Shown here: positions 51,213 to 60,165 of the stretch, in pieces
How positions within the stretch are numbered: the first letter of the stretch is position 1
How the letters are laid out: each line of letters opens with the position of its first letter
From: Adhaeretor mobilis
Lineage (GTDB): Bacteria; Planctomycetota; Planctomycetia; Pirellulales; Lacipirellulaceae
Direction: 5' to 3'
NCBI RefSeq assembly: GCF_007741515.1
Contig: NZ_CP036263.1
Span: 744,001 to 808,000, forward strand
Length of the DNA: 64,000 bases
Program-made: the position numbers and the translations under genes
The notes under the pieces: model-generated
The model's database searches: none
The model's input: only the letters and a program-made list of their open reading frames with translations
Told to the model about the DNA's origin: nothing

Positions 51213-53252
51213 TCACTTCAATTCCAGCACACTGTTTCGATAGTACCCGCGCTGATTCGCATTACCCGGGTCGCTTTTCCAGGCTTTACCGTTCTCGATG
51301 AATTTGTATTCGTGGGTGCCGGCGGGAAGTTCTTGTTGGATTGCGAACCTCCCTTCCTCGTCGGGGCCCTGCATTGCGATATCCTCTGGCTTCCAACCAT
51401 TGAAATCGCCGCCGAGATGAACCGTCTCCACACTTTTGCTTGGTAGATACGTGAAGGTTACGAGGTAGTTACCTGAAGGAAGCTTCTCTGTCTGGGGGCC
51501 CGCAGCTTGCAGATTTTCATCGGCGAGGCTCATGCCCAAGGAGCCGAGCATCATTTCTTGCCACGTTTGGTCGCCCCAATGCACGCGTGCTGAGGGGTCC
51601 GGATTGAGCGGGTTCTCAGCCGAGTTGTCGAAGTGCGCGACCATGTCGATCGATGTGCCCGCGGGCAATTGCTTTGCCTCCTTGAGCATGTAGACATTTT
51701 GCCAATTGAAGTCGTAGTTCGGCACGTCGAGCAATACTTCCTGCTTGCCATCAGGATAGCTGGCGGTGAATCGGAAGCTCTTGCCACGATAGTGCATGTG
51801 CGGAGCCAGCGTGTAGAGCAGCATTTCCTCGGGCAGTTTGTAATTGGCTTTGACTACGTAGTCAGGATCGCCTGGTGGGATGAGGAAGCGAAAGTTCAAG
51901 CCAGCCTTCACAAAGATTTCCTTCTTTACGTCGCTAGGCTCTGCGAATAGGAGGCCCGCTTCGCTGATGTCGCTCTGCCGAGTGCCGTTGGGCGTGTAGT
52001 GAACTTGGAATACGAGTTTCGAGCCGGCAGGGATGCGCATCGCGTGCCCCGGTCGTCCCTTCACGGCCGGCATGCCTGGAGCGAATCCGGCGATTAAGTT
52101 GAACAACGCGTCCTCAGGCCGGTGCCGTTTCTGGTCGGGTGGCACGTAGAACAAAATAATGTGATGAACGACTTCCGGATTGCCCGGTCGGGCTTCGGCA
52201 CCGCTGATCCATTTGTCCTCTTTAAACTTTGGATCAAAATAAAAGTGCTGGTAATCGACAACACCGGTGGCGGGCACCATGAACGGCTCAGGCATTTGAT
52301 AAACGACATCCGGCTCTGGGATTTGCCAACCTTCTGCGAACTTCGGCGGCTCAGGCAAATCACCCGCATCTCCCTCAGGCAAACCGTTGGTGACCCAACT
52401 GCGGAAGAGTTCTTTTTCTTCGTCAGGCATGCGGGCATCGTTAAGGAAGTCGCCATGCTTGGGATTCGCATGCCAGGGTGGCATGCGTCGGTTGTCGATC
52501 ACTTCCAGCATGGTCTCTGCCCAGGCGGACGCATCGTCGTAGTTCTCCAACGCGAACGGTGCGATTTGACCTTGGCGATGACAGCTCACGCAGTGCTTTT
52601 GCAAGATGCGAGAAATCTGCTTCGAGTACGTTACTTCGCCGGTTGGTTCGACATCAAGCGGCATGCTAATCAGGCAGCCGACTGCTTGGGTGTGCGGCTT
52701 CTTGATCGGCTCACCGGCGAGCATTGCGTCCAAAGCTTCTTGAAGCTCAGCAACGCGTGGCTCGTTTCGCGCAGTGCCCACGCCGTACTGATCGTCAATG
52801 CGGCCTTGATAGTGGATCTTGCCATCGCCATCCAGAAGAAATGCCTCGGGCGTGCGCGTGGCACAGAATTGTTGGGCAACTTTCCCACCCGGATCCTTGA
52901 GCAGGGGAAACTCTATCTTGTGTTTCTTGCCGTAAACAGCCAACTCCTGCAGCGTGTCTTGTCGGTTCGAGTTGATGCCCACAAACTGCACGCCCTGCTT
53001 AGCATACTCTCGGTTCATCTTAGCTAATCGCTTCCCATAGAGCTTCGCCAGAGGACATTCCGTGCCGAGGAACACGACAACGATCGCCCGCTTCTCTTTC
53101 CAGGCTCCGAACGAGTGCTTAGCCCCAAGCGAATCATTGAGCGTAAAGTCTTCAATAATCACAGGGTTAGGCGAAGAGGGCGTTGGCGACGCTAATACCC
53201 AGTTAGAGTGGAGGGACAGCAGGCACAGAATGGTGGTGCGAAGAGTAGGCAT
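51213..53252 (-). CDS. redoxin - cytochrome c - copper monooxygenase-like - CBM48 multidomain protein
   Basis: 679 aa, exported (signal TTILCLLSLHSNWVLA). Residues about 30-190 form a peroxiredoxin/thioredoxin-like domain (VVFLGTECPLAKLYGKRLAK). About 215-290 is a c-type cytochrome (KHCVSCHRQGQIAPF, CxxCH, and Met in DNRRMPPWH). About 330-560 resembles the Cu(II) ascorbate-dependent monooxygenase fold (EVVHHIILFYVPP; LVFQVHYTPNG; LYTLAPHMHYRGKSF: copper-site His). The C-terminal 75 residues form a CBM48/AMPK-like glycogen-binding domain (VHLGGDFNGWKPEDIA...GTHEYKFIENGKAW). An envelope oxidoreductase, perhaps acting on a lipid or glycan; the substrate is unknown. Domains are clear individually; the whole is a planctomycete-type architecture. 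Confidence 0.87.
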   Translation of the reverse strand: MPTLRTTILCLLSLHSNWVLASPTPSSPNPVIIEDFTLNDSLGAKHSFGAWKEKRAIVVVFLGTECPLAKLYGKRLAKMNREYAKQGVQFVGINSNRQDTLQELAVYGKKHKIEFPLLKDPGGKVAQQFCATRTPEAFLLDGDGKIHYQGRIDDQYGVGTARNEPRVAELQEALDAMLAGEPIKKPHTQAVGCLISMPLDVEPTGEVTYSKQISRILQKHCVSCHRQGQIAPFALENYDDASAWAETMLEVIDNRRMPPWHANPKHGDFLNDARMPDEEKELFRSWVTNGLPEGDAGDLPEPPKFAEGWQIPEPDVVYQMPEPFMVPATGVVDYQHFYFDPKFKEDKWISGAEARPGNPEVVHHIILFYVPPDQKRHRPEDALFNLIAGFAPGMPAVKGRPGHAMRIPAGSKLVFQVHYTPNGTRQSDISEAGLLFAEPSDVKKEIFVKAGLNFRFLIPPGDPDYVVKANYKLPEEMLLYTLAPHMHYRGKSFRFTASYPDGKQEVLLDVPNYDFNWQNVYMLKEAKQLPAGTSIDMVAHFDNSAENPLNPDPSARVHWGDQTWQEMMLGSLGMSLADENLQAAGPQTEKLPSGNYLVTFTYLPSKSVETVHLGGDFNGWKPEDIAMQGPDEEGRFAIQQELPAGTHEYKFIENGKAWKSDPGNANQRGYYRNSVLELK

Positions 53253-53472
53253 AGAGGGGGCCGTTGCAAAGATAGCTCTGGGAGGAAGCTAAGCGGGGAA
53301 ACGTCACCGCTATAGGGTGTGTGATTATAGACGATTCGGTCTGCGGAGACGATTCTAGGGGGATAGTTTTCTCTTCGACGGGCAAATATAGTAGGGGCCT
53401 GCTTGGCTTCGACTGCTCCCGCAGAAGTTATCCGCTCCTCACCAATTTCAATCGCTATTCTCGGAAAAAAGT

Positions 53473-54882
53473 ATGTCTGATCCTGTTGTCGATGTGCCCT
53501 CAGACCAATCTCCTGAATCAGCAGCCGTGGTGCCGAAAAAGTACTTTTTCATTTTCTGCCTAACGACCACCCTGTTTGCCCTTTGGGGTTTCGCGAACGA
53601 CTTTACGAATCCATTGGTAAAGGCGTTTCAGCAAATTTTCCAGATCAGCACCAGAGAAAGCAGTTGGGTTCAAATGGCTTTCTACGGTGGTTACGCGTCG
53701 ATGGCGATCCCCGCGGCACTTGTGATTCGTAAGTTCGGCTACAAGTTTGGAATCATCGTTGGCCTCGCGCTGTACGCAATAGGCGCGCTCTTGACGATTC
53801 CTGCTAGTATGCAGATGCAGTTCTCAATTTTTCTCGTGGGTTTCTACGTCCTGACATTCGGATTGGCATTCTTGGAGACCACCGCGAATCCATTTATCCT
53901 ATCCATGGGGCCGCCGGAAACGGCAACGCGGCGATTGAACTTAGCACAAGCGTTTAACCCCATTGGCTCTTTAACGGGAATGTTAATTGCCAGTCAGTTT
54001 GTATTGCCTCAGCTGGGAATCAACGATTTCGCAGAGAAGGAAAAGGCAGCCCATCCTGAATATGAACAGATGCTGCCTTCAGAAGTCGGTGGGCTGATCA
54101 ACGAGGCATTCTCTGAGTTCGCGGAAACAGAGAAAGACGAATTCCAGGAAATGCAAGCCAAAGATCTACGTATTGTGCGGATACCCTACGTTACCGTCGC
54201 CGTAATCCTCATTGCTCTACTATTGGTCTTTGCATTTAGTAAGTTTCCTCAAGCCGACGTTGAGCACGATCAAATCGAATTGGGGCAACTAGTAGGAGAA
54301 CTGACCACCATGCGCTACCTAGGCGGAGTCGTCGCCCAGGCCTTCTATGTGGGTGCGCAGATCATGTGTTGGACTTACATTATTCACTATGGCATGACCC
54401 TGCATGGCATGTCCATCGACACGGCGCAGAAATGGAATATTGCCGCGATGATTATTTTCTTGTGCAGCAGATTTATTTGCACTTTTCTTCTTCAATATTT
54501 AAATGCGGGTGTCCTGTTGGGCATACTGGCCATAGGCGGCCTGTTGCTCACGCTTGGTACAATTTACATTGAAAGTATTGTTGGGATGTATTGCCTCGTA
54601 GGCATTTCGGCATGTATGTCGTTGATGTTCCCGACGATCTACGGGCTTGCACTCGATGGGATCAATCCTGAGGACGCGAAGCTAGCCTCAGCAGGTTTGA
54701 TTTTTGCCATCGTAGGTGGAGCTGTTATGCCCTTCTTGCAGGCGGACATTATCGACAAGGGGACGGTTGAGCTGTTTGGTAGTACGCTGGAGTCTGTCCG
54801 AGCATCCTTCTTTCTCCCCGCAATCTGTTTCGTAGTTATTGCGATTTACGGCTTCGCCTCCAGCAGGCCGCGGACTGCCTAG
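53473..54882 (+). CDS. MFS sugar transporter, FucP-type
   Basis: 469 aa with 12 predicted membrane helices. The N-terminal signature FALWGFANDFTNPLVKAFQQIF is typical of the FHS (fucose-galactose-glucose:H+ symporter) family, and SWVQMAFYGGYASMAIPAALVIRKFGYKFG and TTANPFILSMGPPETATRRLNLAQAFNP are further family marks. A proton-coupled sugar importer, L-fucose or a related sugar. A long cytoplasmic insert (about residue 175-235) is visible between helices 6 and 7. The gene stands alone; no fucose-catabolic gene follows. Confidence 0.9.
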   Translation: MSDPVVDVPSDQSPESAAVVPKKYFFIFCLTTTLFALWGFANDFTNPLVKAFQQIFQISTRESSWVQMAFYGGYASMAIPAALVIRKFGYKFGIIVGLALYAIGALLTIPASMQMQFSIFLVGFYVLTFGLAFLETTANPFILSMGPPETATRRLNLAQAFNPIGSLTGMLIASQFVLPQLGINDFAEKEKAAHPEYEQMLPSEVGGLINEAFSEFAETEKDEFQEMQAKDLRIVRIPYVTVAVILIALLLVFAFSKFPQADVEHDQIELGQLVGELTTMRYLGGVVAQAFYVGAQIMCWTYIIHYGMTLHGMSIDTAQKWNIAAMIIFLCSRFICTFLLQYLNAGVLLGILAIGGLLLTLGTIYIESIVGMYCLVGISACMSLMFPTIYGLALDGINPEDAKLASAGLIFAIVGGAVMPFLQADIIDKGTVELFGSTLESVRASFFLPAICFVVIAIYGFASSRPRTA

Positions 54883-54957
54883 TCGAGCAACCGGCGCTCG
54901 ATGCGAATGGTGGGCGCGACCAGTAACCCGCGTTCCATTCTTCACCACCCGGCTTAA

Positions 54958-55551
54958 ATGACAGCAATGACTGAAAACGAATATGAGTCCCAAGAGTCTT
55001 GGCTTGACTTGTCCGCTTACGACAACAGCGACTACGATCCAGGGCGGGGGACACTCACACGTACCTTGTGGTACTTCTGCAGCCTGTTGTTCGTGGAAAG
55101 CGTTTGGTTTCCATTCGGCGGTTGCAAGCTGTTTCTACTGCGTATTTTCGGGGCTAAAATTGGCACCGGCGTAACGATTAGATCCAATGTGCGAGTGAAG
55201 TACCCTTGGCTGTTGGAGGTGGGCGACCATTGCTGGATTGGCCAAGACGTATGGATCGACAACTTGGTGCCCGTTAAAATCGGCAGCCATGTTTGTATTT
55301 CCCAGCGTGCCTATCTTTGCACGGGAAGCCACGACCATCGCAAGCGCACTTTTGACTTGCTCACAGGCCCAATTAGTATTGGCAACGGCGCGTGGGTGGG
55401 GGCAGTTGCGATACTATTGCAAAACGTTTCCATTGGACCCAACGCTTTGGTAGCTTCAGGGAGTATTGTCGTGAGCGATGTTCCCGCCGGAGCAATTGTC
55501 GGCGGGAATCCGGCCAAGCCAATTGGAAAGCGTGAACGGCCGATCGCTTAG
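54958..55551 (+). CDS. WcaF-like acetyltransferase
   Basis: 197 aa. Left-handed beta-helix (hexapeptide) acyltransferase with a N-terminal helical region (RGTLTRTLWYFCSLLFVESVWFPF), then the imperfect hexapeptide repeats (KIGTGVTIRSNVRVKYPWLLEVGDHCW...IGSHVCISQRAYLCTGSHD), a typical insertion loop, and the C-terminal GAIVGGNPAKPI, the acetyl-CoA-binding end. The architecture matches colanic-acid acetyltransferase WcaF. Acetylates an exopolysaccharide sugar (inference). Start ATG at 54958 (second ATG at 54967). The SDR gene follows in the same direction, 43 bp after its stop. Confidence 0.88.
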   Translation: MTAMTENEYESQESWLDLSAYDNSDYDPGRGTLTRTLWYFCSLLFVESVWFPFGGCKLFLLRIFGAKIGTGVTIRSNVRVKYPWLLEVGDHCWIGQDVWIDNLVPVKIGSHVCISQRAYLCTGSHDHRKRTFDLLTGPISIGNGAWVGAVAILLQNVSIGPNALVASGSIVVSDVPAGAIVGGNPAKPIGKRERPIA

Positions 55552-55594
55552 AAGCCGTTTTTGACGCACAGACACGAAGCACGCAGAGAAATAT

Positions 55595-56452
55595 ATGCCC
55601 ATCAACCAACGCACGGTACTTGTGACCGGCTGTTCCTCGGGCATCGGGCGCGCCATTGTCGAGCGGCTAGCGGACGACGGATTTCATGTTTTCGCAGGAC
55701 TTCGGGGCGAACCTAGTGAGTCCGAGTGGGCAGAGCACGCTTCGGTGACGCCGGTTCGAGTGGATGTAACTTCCGACAAACAAGTGCAGCAAGTTGTTCA
55801 GCAAATCGACCAATCCTCGCCTCAAGGATTGTATGCACTGGTCAACAACGCCGGGCTGGCGGCACCTGCAGCTACTGAACTCACTTCGGTCGAAGAACTT
55901 CGCCAGTTGCTTGAAGTGAACACAATCGGAGTGCTGCGAATGATTCAGGCCTTTTTGCCAGCGCTCAGGCGTGGTAGCGGACGAGTGGTGAACATCTCTT
56001 CCATGAATGGCATTGTTGCGTTGCCCATGGTGGGGGCTTACTCGGCCAGCAAGTTCGCAATGGAGGCTCTGTCCGACACGCTGCGCGTTGAACTGCGACC
56101 GTGGAGCGTACCGGTCGTCGTGATTCGCCCAGGCCAAATCCGCACCGCCATTTTCGACAAAGCGCGTGAGGCGCTGGCTGAGCGGGCTAGCCAAGTTCCT
56201 GCCCATCTGGAGCCAGGGTACGAGAAGTTTTACAGAAAGTGCGCACAGTTCAACGAACGCGGCGCGAAGACGGGTGGCCAGCCGGAAGCCGTTGCTGCCG
56301 TGGTGGCGAAGGCGCTCACCTCACGCCGTCCGAAGCCGCATTACTTCGTCGGCTGGGATGCTTGGGGTTTGGCGGCCCTAAAGTGGGCCGTTCCACAACG
56401 CCTGCTCGATCGCCTGGTGGCGAGAGCTTCGGGATTGATGAAAAAGGTTTGA
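55595..56452 (+). CDS. short-chain dehydrogenase/reductase
   Basis: 285 aa classical SDR with NAD(P)-binding TGCSSGIGRAIVERL (TGxxxGIG), NNAGLAAPAA and the catalytic YSASKFAMEALSDTLR (Tyr-x-x-x-Lys) after SSMNG (Ser). The C-terminal part PGYEKFYRKCAQFNERG is variable. The substrate is unknown; the 11beta-HSD/retinol-type SDRs share this pattern. Follows the WcaF-like gene with a short gap, so co-transcription is likely. Confidence 0.93.
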   Translation: MPINQRTVLVTGCSSGIGRAIVERLADDGFHVFAGLRGEPSESEWAEHASVTPVRVDVTSDKQVQQVVQQIDQSSPQGLYALVNNAGLAAPAATELTSVEELRQLLEVNTIGVLRMIQAFLPALRRGSGRVVNISSMNGIVALPMVGAYSASKFAMEALSDTLRVELRPWSVPVVVIRPGQIRTAIFDKAREALAERASQVPAHLEPGYEKFYRKCAQFNERGAKTGGQPEAVAAVVAKALTSRRPKPHYFVGWDAWGLAALKWAVPQRLLDRLVARASGLMKKV

Positions 56453-56453
56453 G

Positions 56454-56519
56454 CAGGAGGTCACACTGGGAACGGAGGGAATGATAAGCAATGAACTCCG
56501 TTCTCTCAGTTATCTCCTG
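56454..56519. terminator. nested hairpin between convergent SDR and GNAT-like genes
   Basis: Inner stem GAACGGAG (56470-56477) with CTCCGTTC (56496-56503), 8 bp exact; outer arms CAGGAG (56454-56459) and CTCCTG (56514-56519), 6 bp. Located 3' of the SDR stop and 3' of the minus-strand gene's stop. No T-run, so it is more likely a transcript-end stabiliser or a Rho-independent-like barrier in both directions; inference. Confidence 0.4.
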
Positions 56520-56534
56520 TTCAACGATTCTTTC

Positions 56535-57785
56535 CTACTGTTGCTGAGAACCAACCTCACCTCGATAGACTTCAAGATTCTTCGCGAAGAACTTCTTCGC
56601 AGCAAACGCGTCCAACGGATTGCGATTCCAGAGGTTCGCCACCATCGGCTTTAACGTACTTGCCGCGCGGCGTTTGGTCTCGTTGTTCAGGGGCCCCATG
56701 CTTACGGTCTTGAGTTCGTGCTTCAGTGCAAGTTTTACGGCTGCCTGGATGAGATTGTGGTAGGCCAACACTTCATGAGAGCGTTGATAGTCGAGCCCGC
56801 CGTGGCATTGCATGAGACGATTCTCGGTCATGAGAAAACTCATGAATCCCACGACTTGGGAATCGACCCTGGCAACCAAGATCGTTTGCACTTGCTGCGA
56901 GAATGCCTGCGGGTTGGTGAGTACGTCGTTGTACGGAACGGCAAACTGGCTGTGGGAGGCGCTGGCGTCTAAGCAGGCGAGCAACTCATCCAGTAGCGTT
57001 CTGTCGGCTGGGCTGGAGAGTGTCGCCTGATGGGTTTCAATCTCCCCGCCTGCTTCCGCGAATACTTCCCGCTCGTGCTTCAAGTTGCGACGGCGCTTTT
57101 TTGACAGCGAAGCTACGTGTTCTGCAAAACTGGCCGAATTGCCTAATTCTATTTGAGCCATCGGCAACGTGTAGAACTGCTGAAACCCTTCGTCGGCTGC
57201 CCATGTGGACTGGCTCTCGGGCTCGGTGATCCACAGAGTATCGATGCCTTGGATCTGCCTGGCGAATTTGACAACTTGGCGTTTTATTTCTTCCGGTTCC
57301 AGCAGCCCGCCTTCGCGTATGTAGAACGGCGACGAGTCGTCGTAGGCTAGGAAAGCCGTGTCGATAAGCAGCGTCGTTTTCTTCGCCAGCGGTCCCAAGG
57401 TGGGTCCCAGCCAACGGCGGAGTCCGTGGCGGAGCATGTCCGTCGCGGGTCGTTTCACAAGCCTCACGCTTGGCACTAGCGCGACGGTCTGGCCGCCCTG
57501 TGCGACTCGAATCCAGGCGAGTTGCGTCTTGGCACTGCTGAATTGCTCGCAGAAAGCGAAATTGTCCAGCAGCGGGCTCCTGAAGTGTGCGAAATCTGCC
57601 GGGGGGAGTTTCTCCACAAACCCGATTTGGCAGTCCACTGCGGCCACTGGTACGCCCTCTGGTGTAGCAGTGGCAGGCGAGGCAGCGGCTGGGGAGCTTG
57701 AGGGCACGGAATTGAACTGTTTGAGGCAGTGATTTGGCTGCAAAACGCATTGCTGGGGCATCGGGGTCCTAGCTCCAATCTCCAT
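56535..57785 (-). CDS. GNAT/FemAB-like acyltransferase-fold protein
   Basis: 416 aa. A Pro/Ser/Ala-rich N-terminus (about 1-55) and then an acyl-CoA N-acyltransferase fold: LLDNFAFCEQFSSAKTQLAWIRV..., VALVPSVRLVKRPA, AHVASLSKKRRRNLKHEREVFAEAGG and LVARVDSQVVGFMSFLMTE (GNAT-type strand before the CoA site), QCHGGLDYQRSHEVLAYHNLIQAAVKLAL, ending LDAFAAKKFF. It resembles the BioF2/FemAB-like families that act on envelope or peptidoglycan amines. Substrate unknown. Upstream of the divergent desaturase region; convergent with the SDR gene. Confidence 0.75.
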   Translation of the reverse strand: MEIGARTPMPQQCVLQPNHCLKQFNSVPSSSPAAASPATATPEGVPVAAVDCQIGFVEKLPPADFAHFRSPLLDNFAFCEQFSSAKTQLAWIRVAQGGQTVALVPSVRLVKRPATDMLRHGLRRWLGPTLGPLAKKTTLLIDTAFLAYDDSSPFYIREGGLLEPEEIKRQVVKFARQIQGIDTLWITEPESQSTWAADEGFQQFYTLPMAQIELGNSASFAEHVASLSKKRRRNLKHEREVFAEAGGEIETHQATLSSPADRTLLDELLACLDASASHSQFAVPYNDVLTNPQAFSQQVQTILVARVDSQVVGFMSFLMTENRLMQCHGGLDYQRSHEVLAYHNLIQAAVKLALKHELKTVSMGPLNNETKRRAASTLKPMVANLWNRNPLDAFAAKKFFAKNLEVYRGEVGSQQQ

Positions 57786-58049
57786 TCCTCCACATTACGC
57801 ACGGCTAGCGCCCAAAGCAAATCGATGACAAACCGGTCAATTCCCTGCCCCAAAGCAACTGGACCGGTTTGACCCTTCCCCATGACATGAGTATTCTATT
57901 ACAAGTCAGGCAGATTAGGGTTTATTTAACGACCAGAACTGTACCTAACGATAACGCTCACAGCTCGGTATGTGAGCGGCCTGACTCCTACCCGCAATCG
58001 GTTCTGCGAAGGCCTCTCAAACTGGCCTGGGGAACGCAGAGCATTCTAC

Positions 58050-58187
58050 ATGGAAGTTCCGATACCGACTCGCGCTGCGCTTGATGCTGCCGCGCGATCC
58101 ATACCGGGTGGGACCGTCAACTATCGACTACCAGTAGAGGAACTCCCCCCGTGGGTGCCATCACTAGCTTTACTAGCGAAGAGCTAA
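58050..58187 (+). other. possible frameshifted 5' part of the desaturase gene
   Basis: An ATG at 58050 opens a frame reading MEVPIPTRAALDAAARS, then GTVNYRLPVEELPPWV, ending at a TAA at 58185-58187. It reads like a real protein N-terminus and overlaps the start of the desaturase frame (58151) in a different frame. One extra base near the run CCCCCCGTGGG (58145-58155) would fuse the two, giving ...LPPW then the desaturase sequence. Either a true frameshift, a sequence error, or chance. Confidence 0.4.
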
Positions 58188-59188
58188 ACAGCCTGCGCGA
58201 GAAACGCACGCTGCCCAGATTGCTCTCGATTCCGCTGGCCGGGTTGAGCATGGGGCTGGTCGATATGGGCTTTGCGACAGGCAACGTGTGGCTGTTGACT
58301 CTGCTGACGGTATTCACAGCGTCGATGATGTTTTGCTGGACCAGCGCTCTACACGAAGCTGCTCATCAAACACTCTGGCAATCACGTAATTTGAGCGTGT
58401 GGTCGGGCCGTTTGCTCGGCACGTTCATGTTCACGCCATACAGCATGTATCGCGAAGTTCATATTCGCCATCATGCCTATCTGAATACGCCGCGCGATTG
58501 GGAATTGTGGCCTTATTGCGATCCCCAAACCTCGCTTGGCTTTCGCCGAGTATTCGTCTGGTTCGATCTACTACTTGGGGTCATAGCTGGTCCAGTGATA
58601 TACGGGCGGATGTTTTTTAAGAAAGACTCACCGATCGACTCGCCGGAGCTACGTCGTACGATTCGCAACGAGTATCTTGCCATCGCAGCTGTCTGGGGAG
58701 GCATCTGGCTGTTTGTAACCATTGCCGGGCTTTGGCCGCGTCATGCTTTGGCTGTGTTGCTGCCAATGTATTTGGCAGCGCTCATGCAAACGATTCGTAA
58801 ATTTACCGAACACCTGGGCATGGCCAGCTTCGATCCACTACGCGGAACGCGGACTGTGCTGCCACGTCAGTGGCTTTTACGCCTGAGCTCGTTCCTAAAC
58901 TTCGACATCTTTGTTCACGGGCCGCACCATCGTCATCCACGGATTGCTCATACTACCTTGGAAGATAAGCTTGAGGAGCATCAGGAAAAGAATCCTGAAG
59001 CGGATTACCCCACCTACGAGCGCTACTGGCAAGCGACCTGGGCAATGCTGCCAGCATTGTGGAACCCTGGCTGTGGAGTTAACGCCGGCGCGGCAGAACC
59101 CACGCCAGCCGTCGCAGTGAACGATTTCGTGCCCGATGTGGTGGCCGAGCGGGGTAAGCCGTCGAATCGTCAGACGGCAAGAGTCTAA
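58151..59188 (+). CDS. membrane fatty acid desaturase
   Basis: 345 aa from a GTG at 58151, which may be an artificial start (see 58050-58187). Di-iron desaturase signatures: HEAAHQ (H-x3-H), REVHIRHHAYLN (H-x2-HH) and HGPHHRHPRI (H-x2-HH), plus an IRKFTEHLGM box, with four predicted helices (e.g. WLLTLLTVFTASMMFCW). Introduces a double bond in an acyl chain or hydroxylates/ketolates a lipid substrate. Ends with an extended Pro/Ala-rich tail (AEPTPAVAVNDFVPD). No adjacent ferredoxin. If the upstream fragment belongs to it, the mature protein would begin about 34 residues earlier. Confidence 0.85.
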   Translation: MGAITSFTSEELNSLREKRTLPRLLSIPLAGLSMGLVDMGFATGNVWLLTLLTVFTASMMFCWTSALHEAAHQTLWQSRNLSVWSGRLLGTFMFTPYSMYREVHIRHHAYLNTPRDWELWPYCDPQTSLGFRRVFVWFDLLLGVIAGPVIYGRMFFKKDSPIDSPELRRTIRNEYLAIAAVWGGIWLFVTIAGLWPRHALAVLLPMYLAALMQTIRKFTEHLGMASFDPLRGTRTVLPRQWLLRLSSFLNFDIFVHGPHHRHPRIAHTTLEDKLEEHQEKNPEADYPTYERYWQATWAMLPALWNPGCGVNAGAAEPTPAVAVNDFVPDVVAERGKPSNRQTARV

Positions 59189-59247
59189 TTCGCTATCTCG
59201 CAGTGCAAGCACCGCGGCGAAAGGTGCCGTACGAATTCCACGTCGCT

Positions 59248-60069
59248 TTAGGCGGCGTCGTCCGAGGATTGCTTGCCCGTCAACCGTCCTCGCAGCGCTG
59301 CCAAGCGGCTGTGAGGCGTGCTAAGCTTGGGCTGCGTTGCGATTCCCATATCGATGCCTTCGCCAAAGTAATACTTCCGGGCATCTGGGTTTTGTAGTAC
59401 GGCATCCGGCGTGCCGTGGCAGAGGACTTGCCCCTCGCGAATCACGTAACTGCGATCGGTGATTTCTAATGTCTCGCGGACTTGGTGATCGGTGATCAGA
59501 ATCGATATCCCTCGCGATCGTAAATCGCGGATGATGTTCTGGATGCTCGAAATCGTCACAGGATCGATGCCCGTAAAGGGCTCGTCCAGCAGAATGATCT
59601 TCGGGTCGGAAACCAGACAGCGGGCGATTTCTAAACGGCGGCGTTCACCGCCGGAGAGCGACATCGCCTTGCTGCGACGCAGCTTAGTGATGCCGAACTG
59701 TTCGAGCAGTTCCTCGCAACGGTTCCGCCGCGTCTTTCGATCCATACCCAGCATTTCCATGACGCCGAGCAAGTTGTTTTGTACCGACAGCTTGCGAAAC
59801 ACGCTGGACTCTTGTGCCAAGTACCCCATGCCGCCATCGCGGGCCCGAGCGTACATGGGCCACTCGGTCACATCCTGCTCGCCGAGCGTTACCGTGCCTG
59901 CGTCCGGTTCGGCCATCCCGCAGGTCATACGGAAGGTCGTCGTTTTGCCAGCCCCATTGGGGCCGAGTAGGCCGACGATTTCGCCCTGCTCAACATGAAA
60001 GTCCACGCCATCTACCACGCGGCGACGACCGTAGTTCTTGACAAGGCCAGAGACTCTGAGGAGTGACAT
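59248..60069 (-). CDS. lptB: LPS export ABC transporter ATP-binding protein
   Basis: 273 aa. ABC ATPase that powers extraction of lipopolysaccharide-like lipids from the inner membrane together with LptFG. Walker A GPNGAGKTTT (36-45), Q-loop YLAQESSVFRKLS, signature LSGGERRRLEIARCL, Walker B IILLDEPFTGIDP, H-loop ITDHQVRETL. The LptB-specific C-terminal PEARKYYFGEGIDM-like end is present (DARKYYFGEGIDMG), followed by about 30 extra residues. It follows signal peptidase on the same strand after a hairpin. lptA/lptC are not adjacent. Confidence 0.94.
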   Translation of the reverse strand: MSLLRVSGLVKNYGRRRVVDGVDFHVEQGEIVGLLGPNGAGKTTTFRMTCGMAEPDAGTVTLGEQDVTEWPMYARARDGGMGYLAQESSVFRKLSVQNNLLGVMEMLGMDRKTRRNRCEELLEQFGITKLRRSKAMSLSGGERRRLEIARCLVSDPKIILLDEPFTGIDPVTISSIQNIIRDLRSRGISILITDHQVRETLEITDRSYVIREGQVLCHGTPDAVLQNPDARKYYFGEGIDMGIATQPKLSTPHSRLAALRGRLTGKQSSDDAA

Positions 60070-60093
60070 GCAGTAGCTCTTTTTAGTGAGTAG

Positions 60094-60144
60094 TTAGGCT
60101 GTTAGCTGTTCGCCCTAAATTGGCGGCCCTCAGCTAACAGCCTA
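60094..60144. repeat. 14-bp inverted repeat between signal peptidase and lptB
   Basis: TAGGCTGTTAGCTG (60095-60108) and CAGCTAACAGCCTA (60131-60144) form a perfect 14-bp stem with a 22-nt loop (60109-60130). No T-run, so not an intrinsic terminator. It may be a REP-type repeat or an mRNA-processing hairpin in the lepB-lptB transcript. Confidence 0.65.
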
Positions 60145-60165
60145 GTACTAATAGCAAAGATCCCG

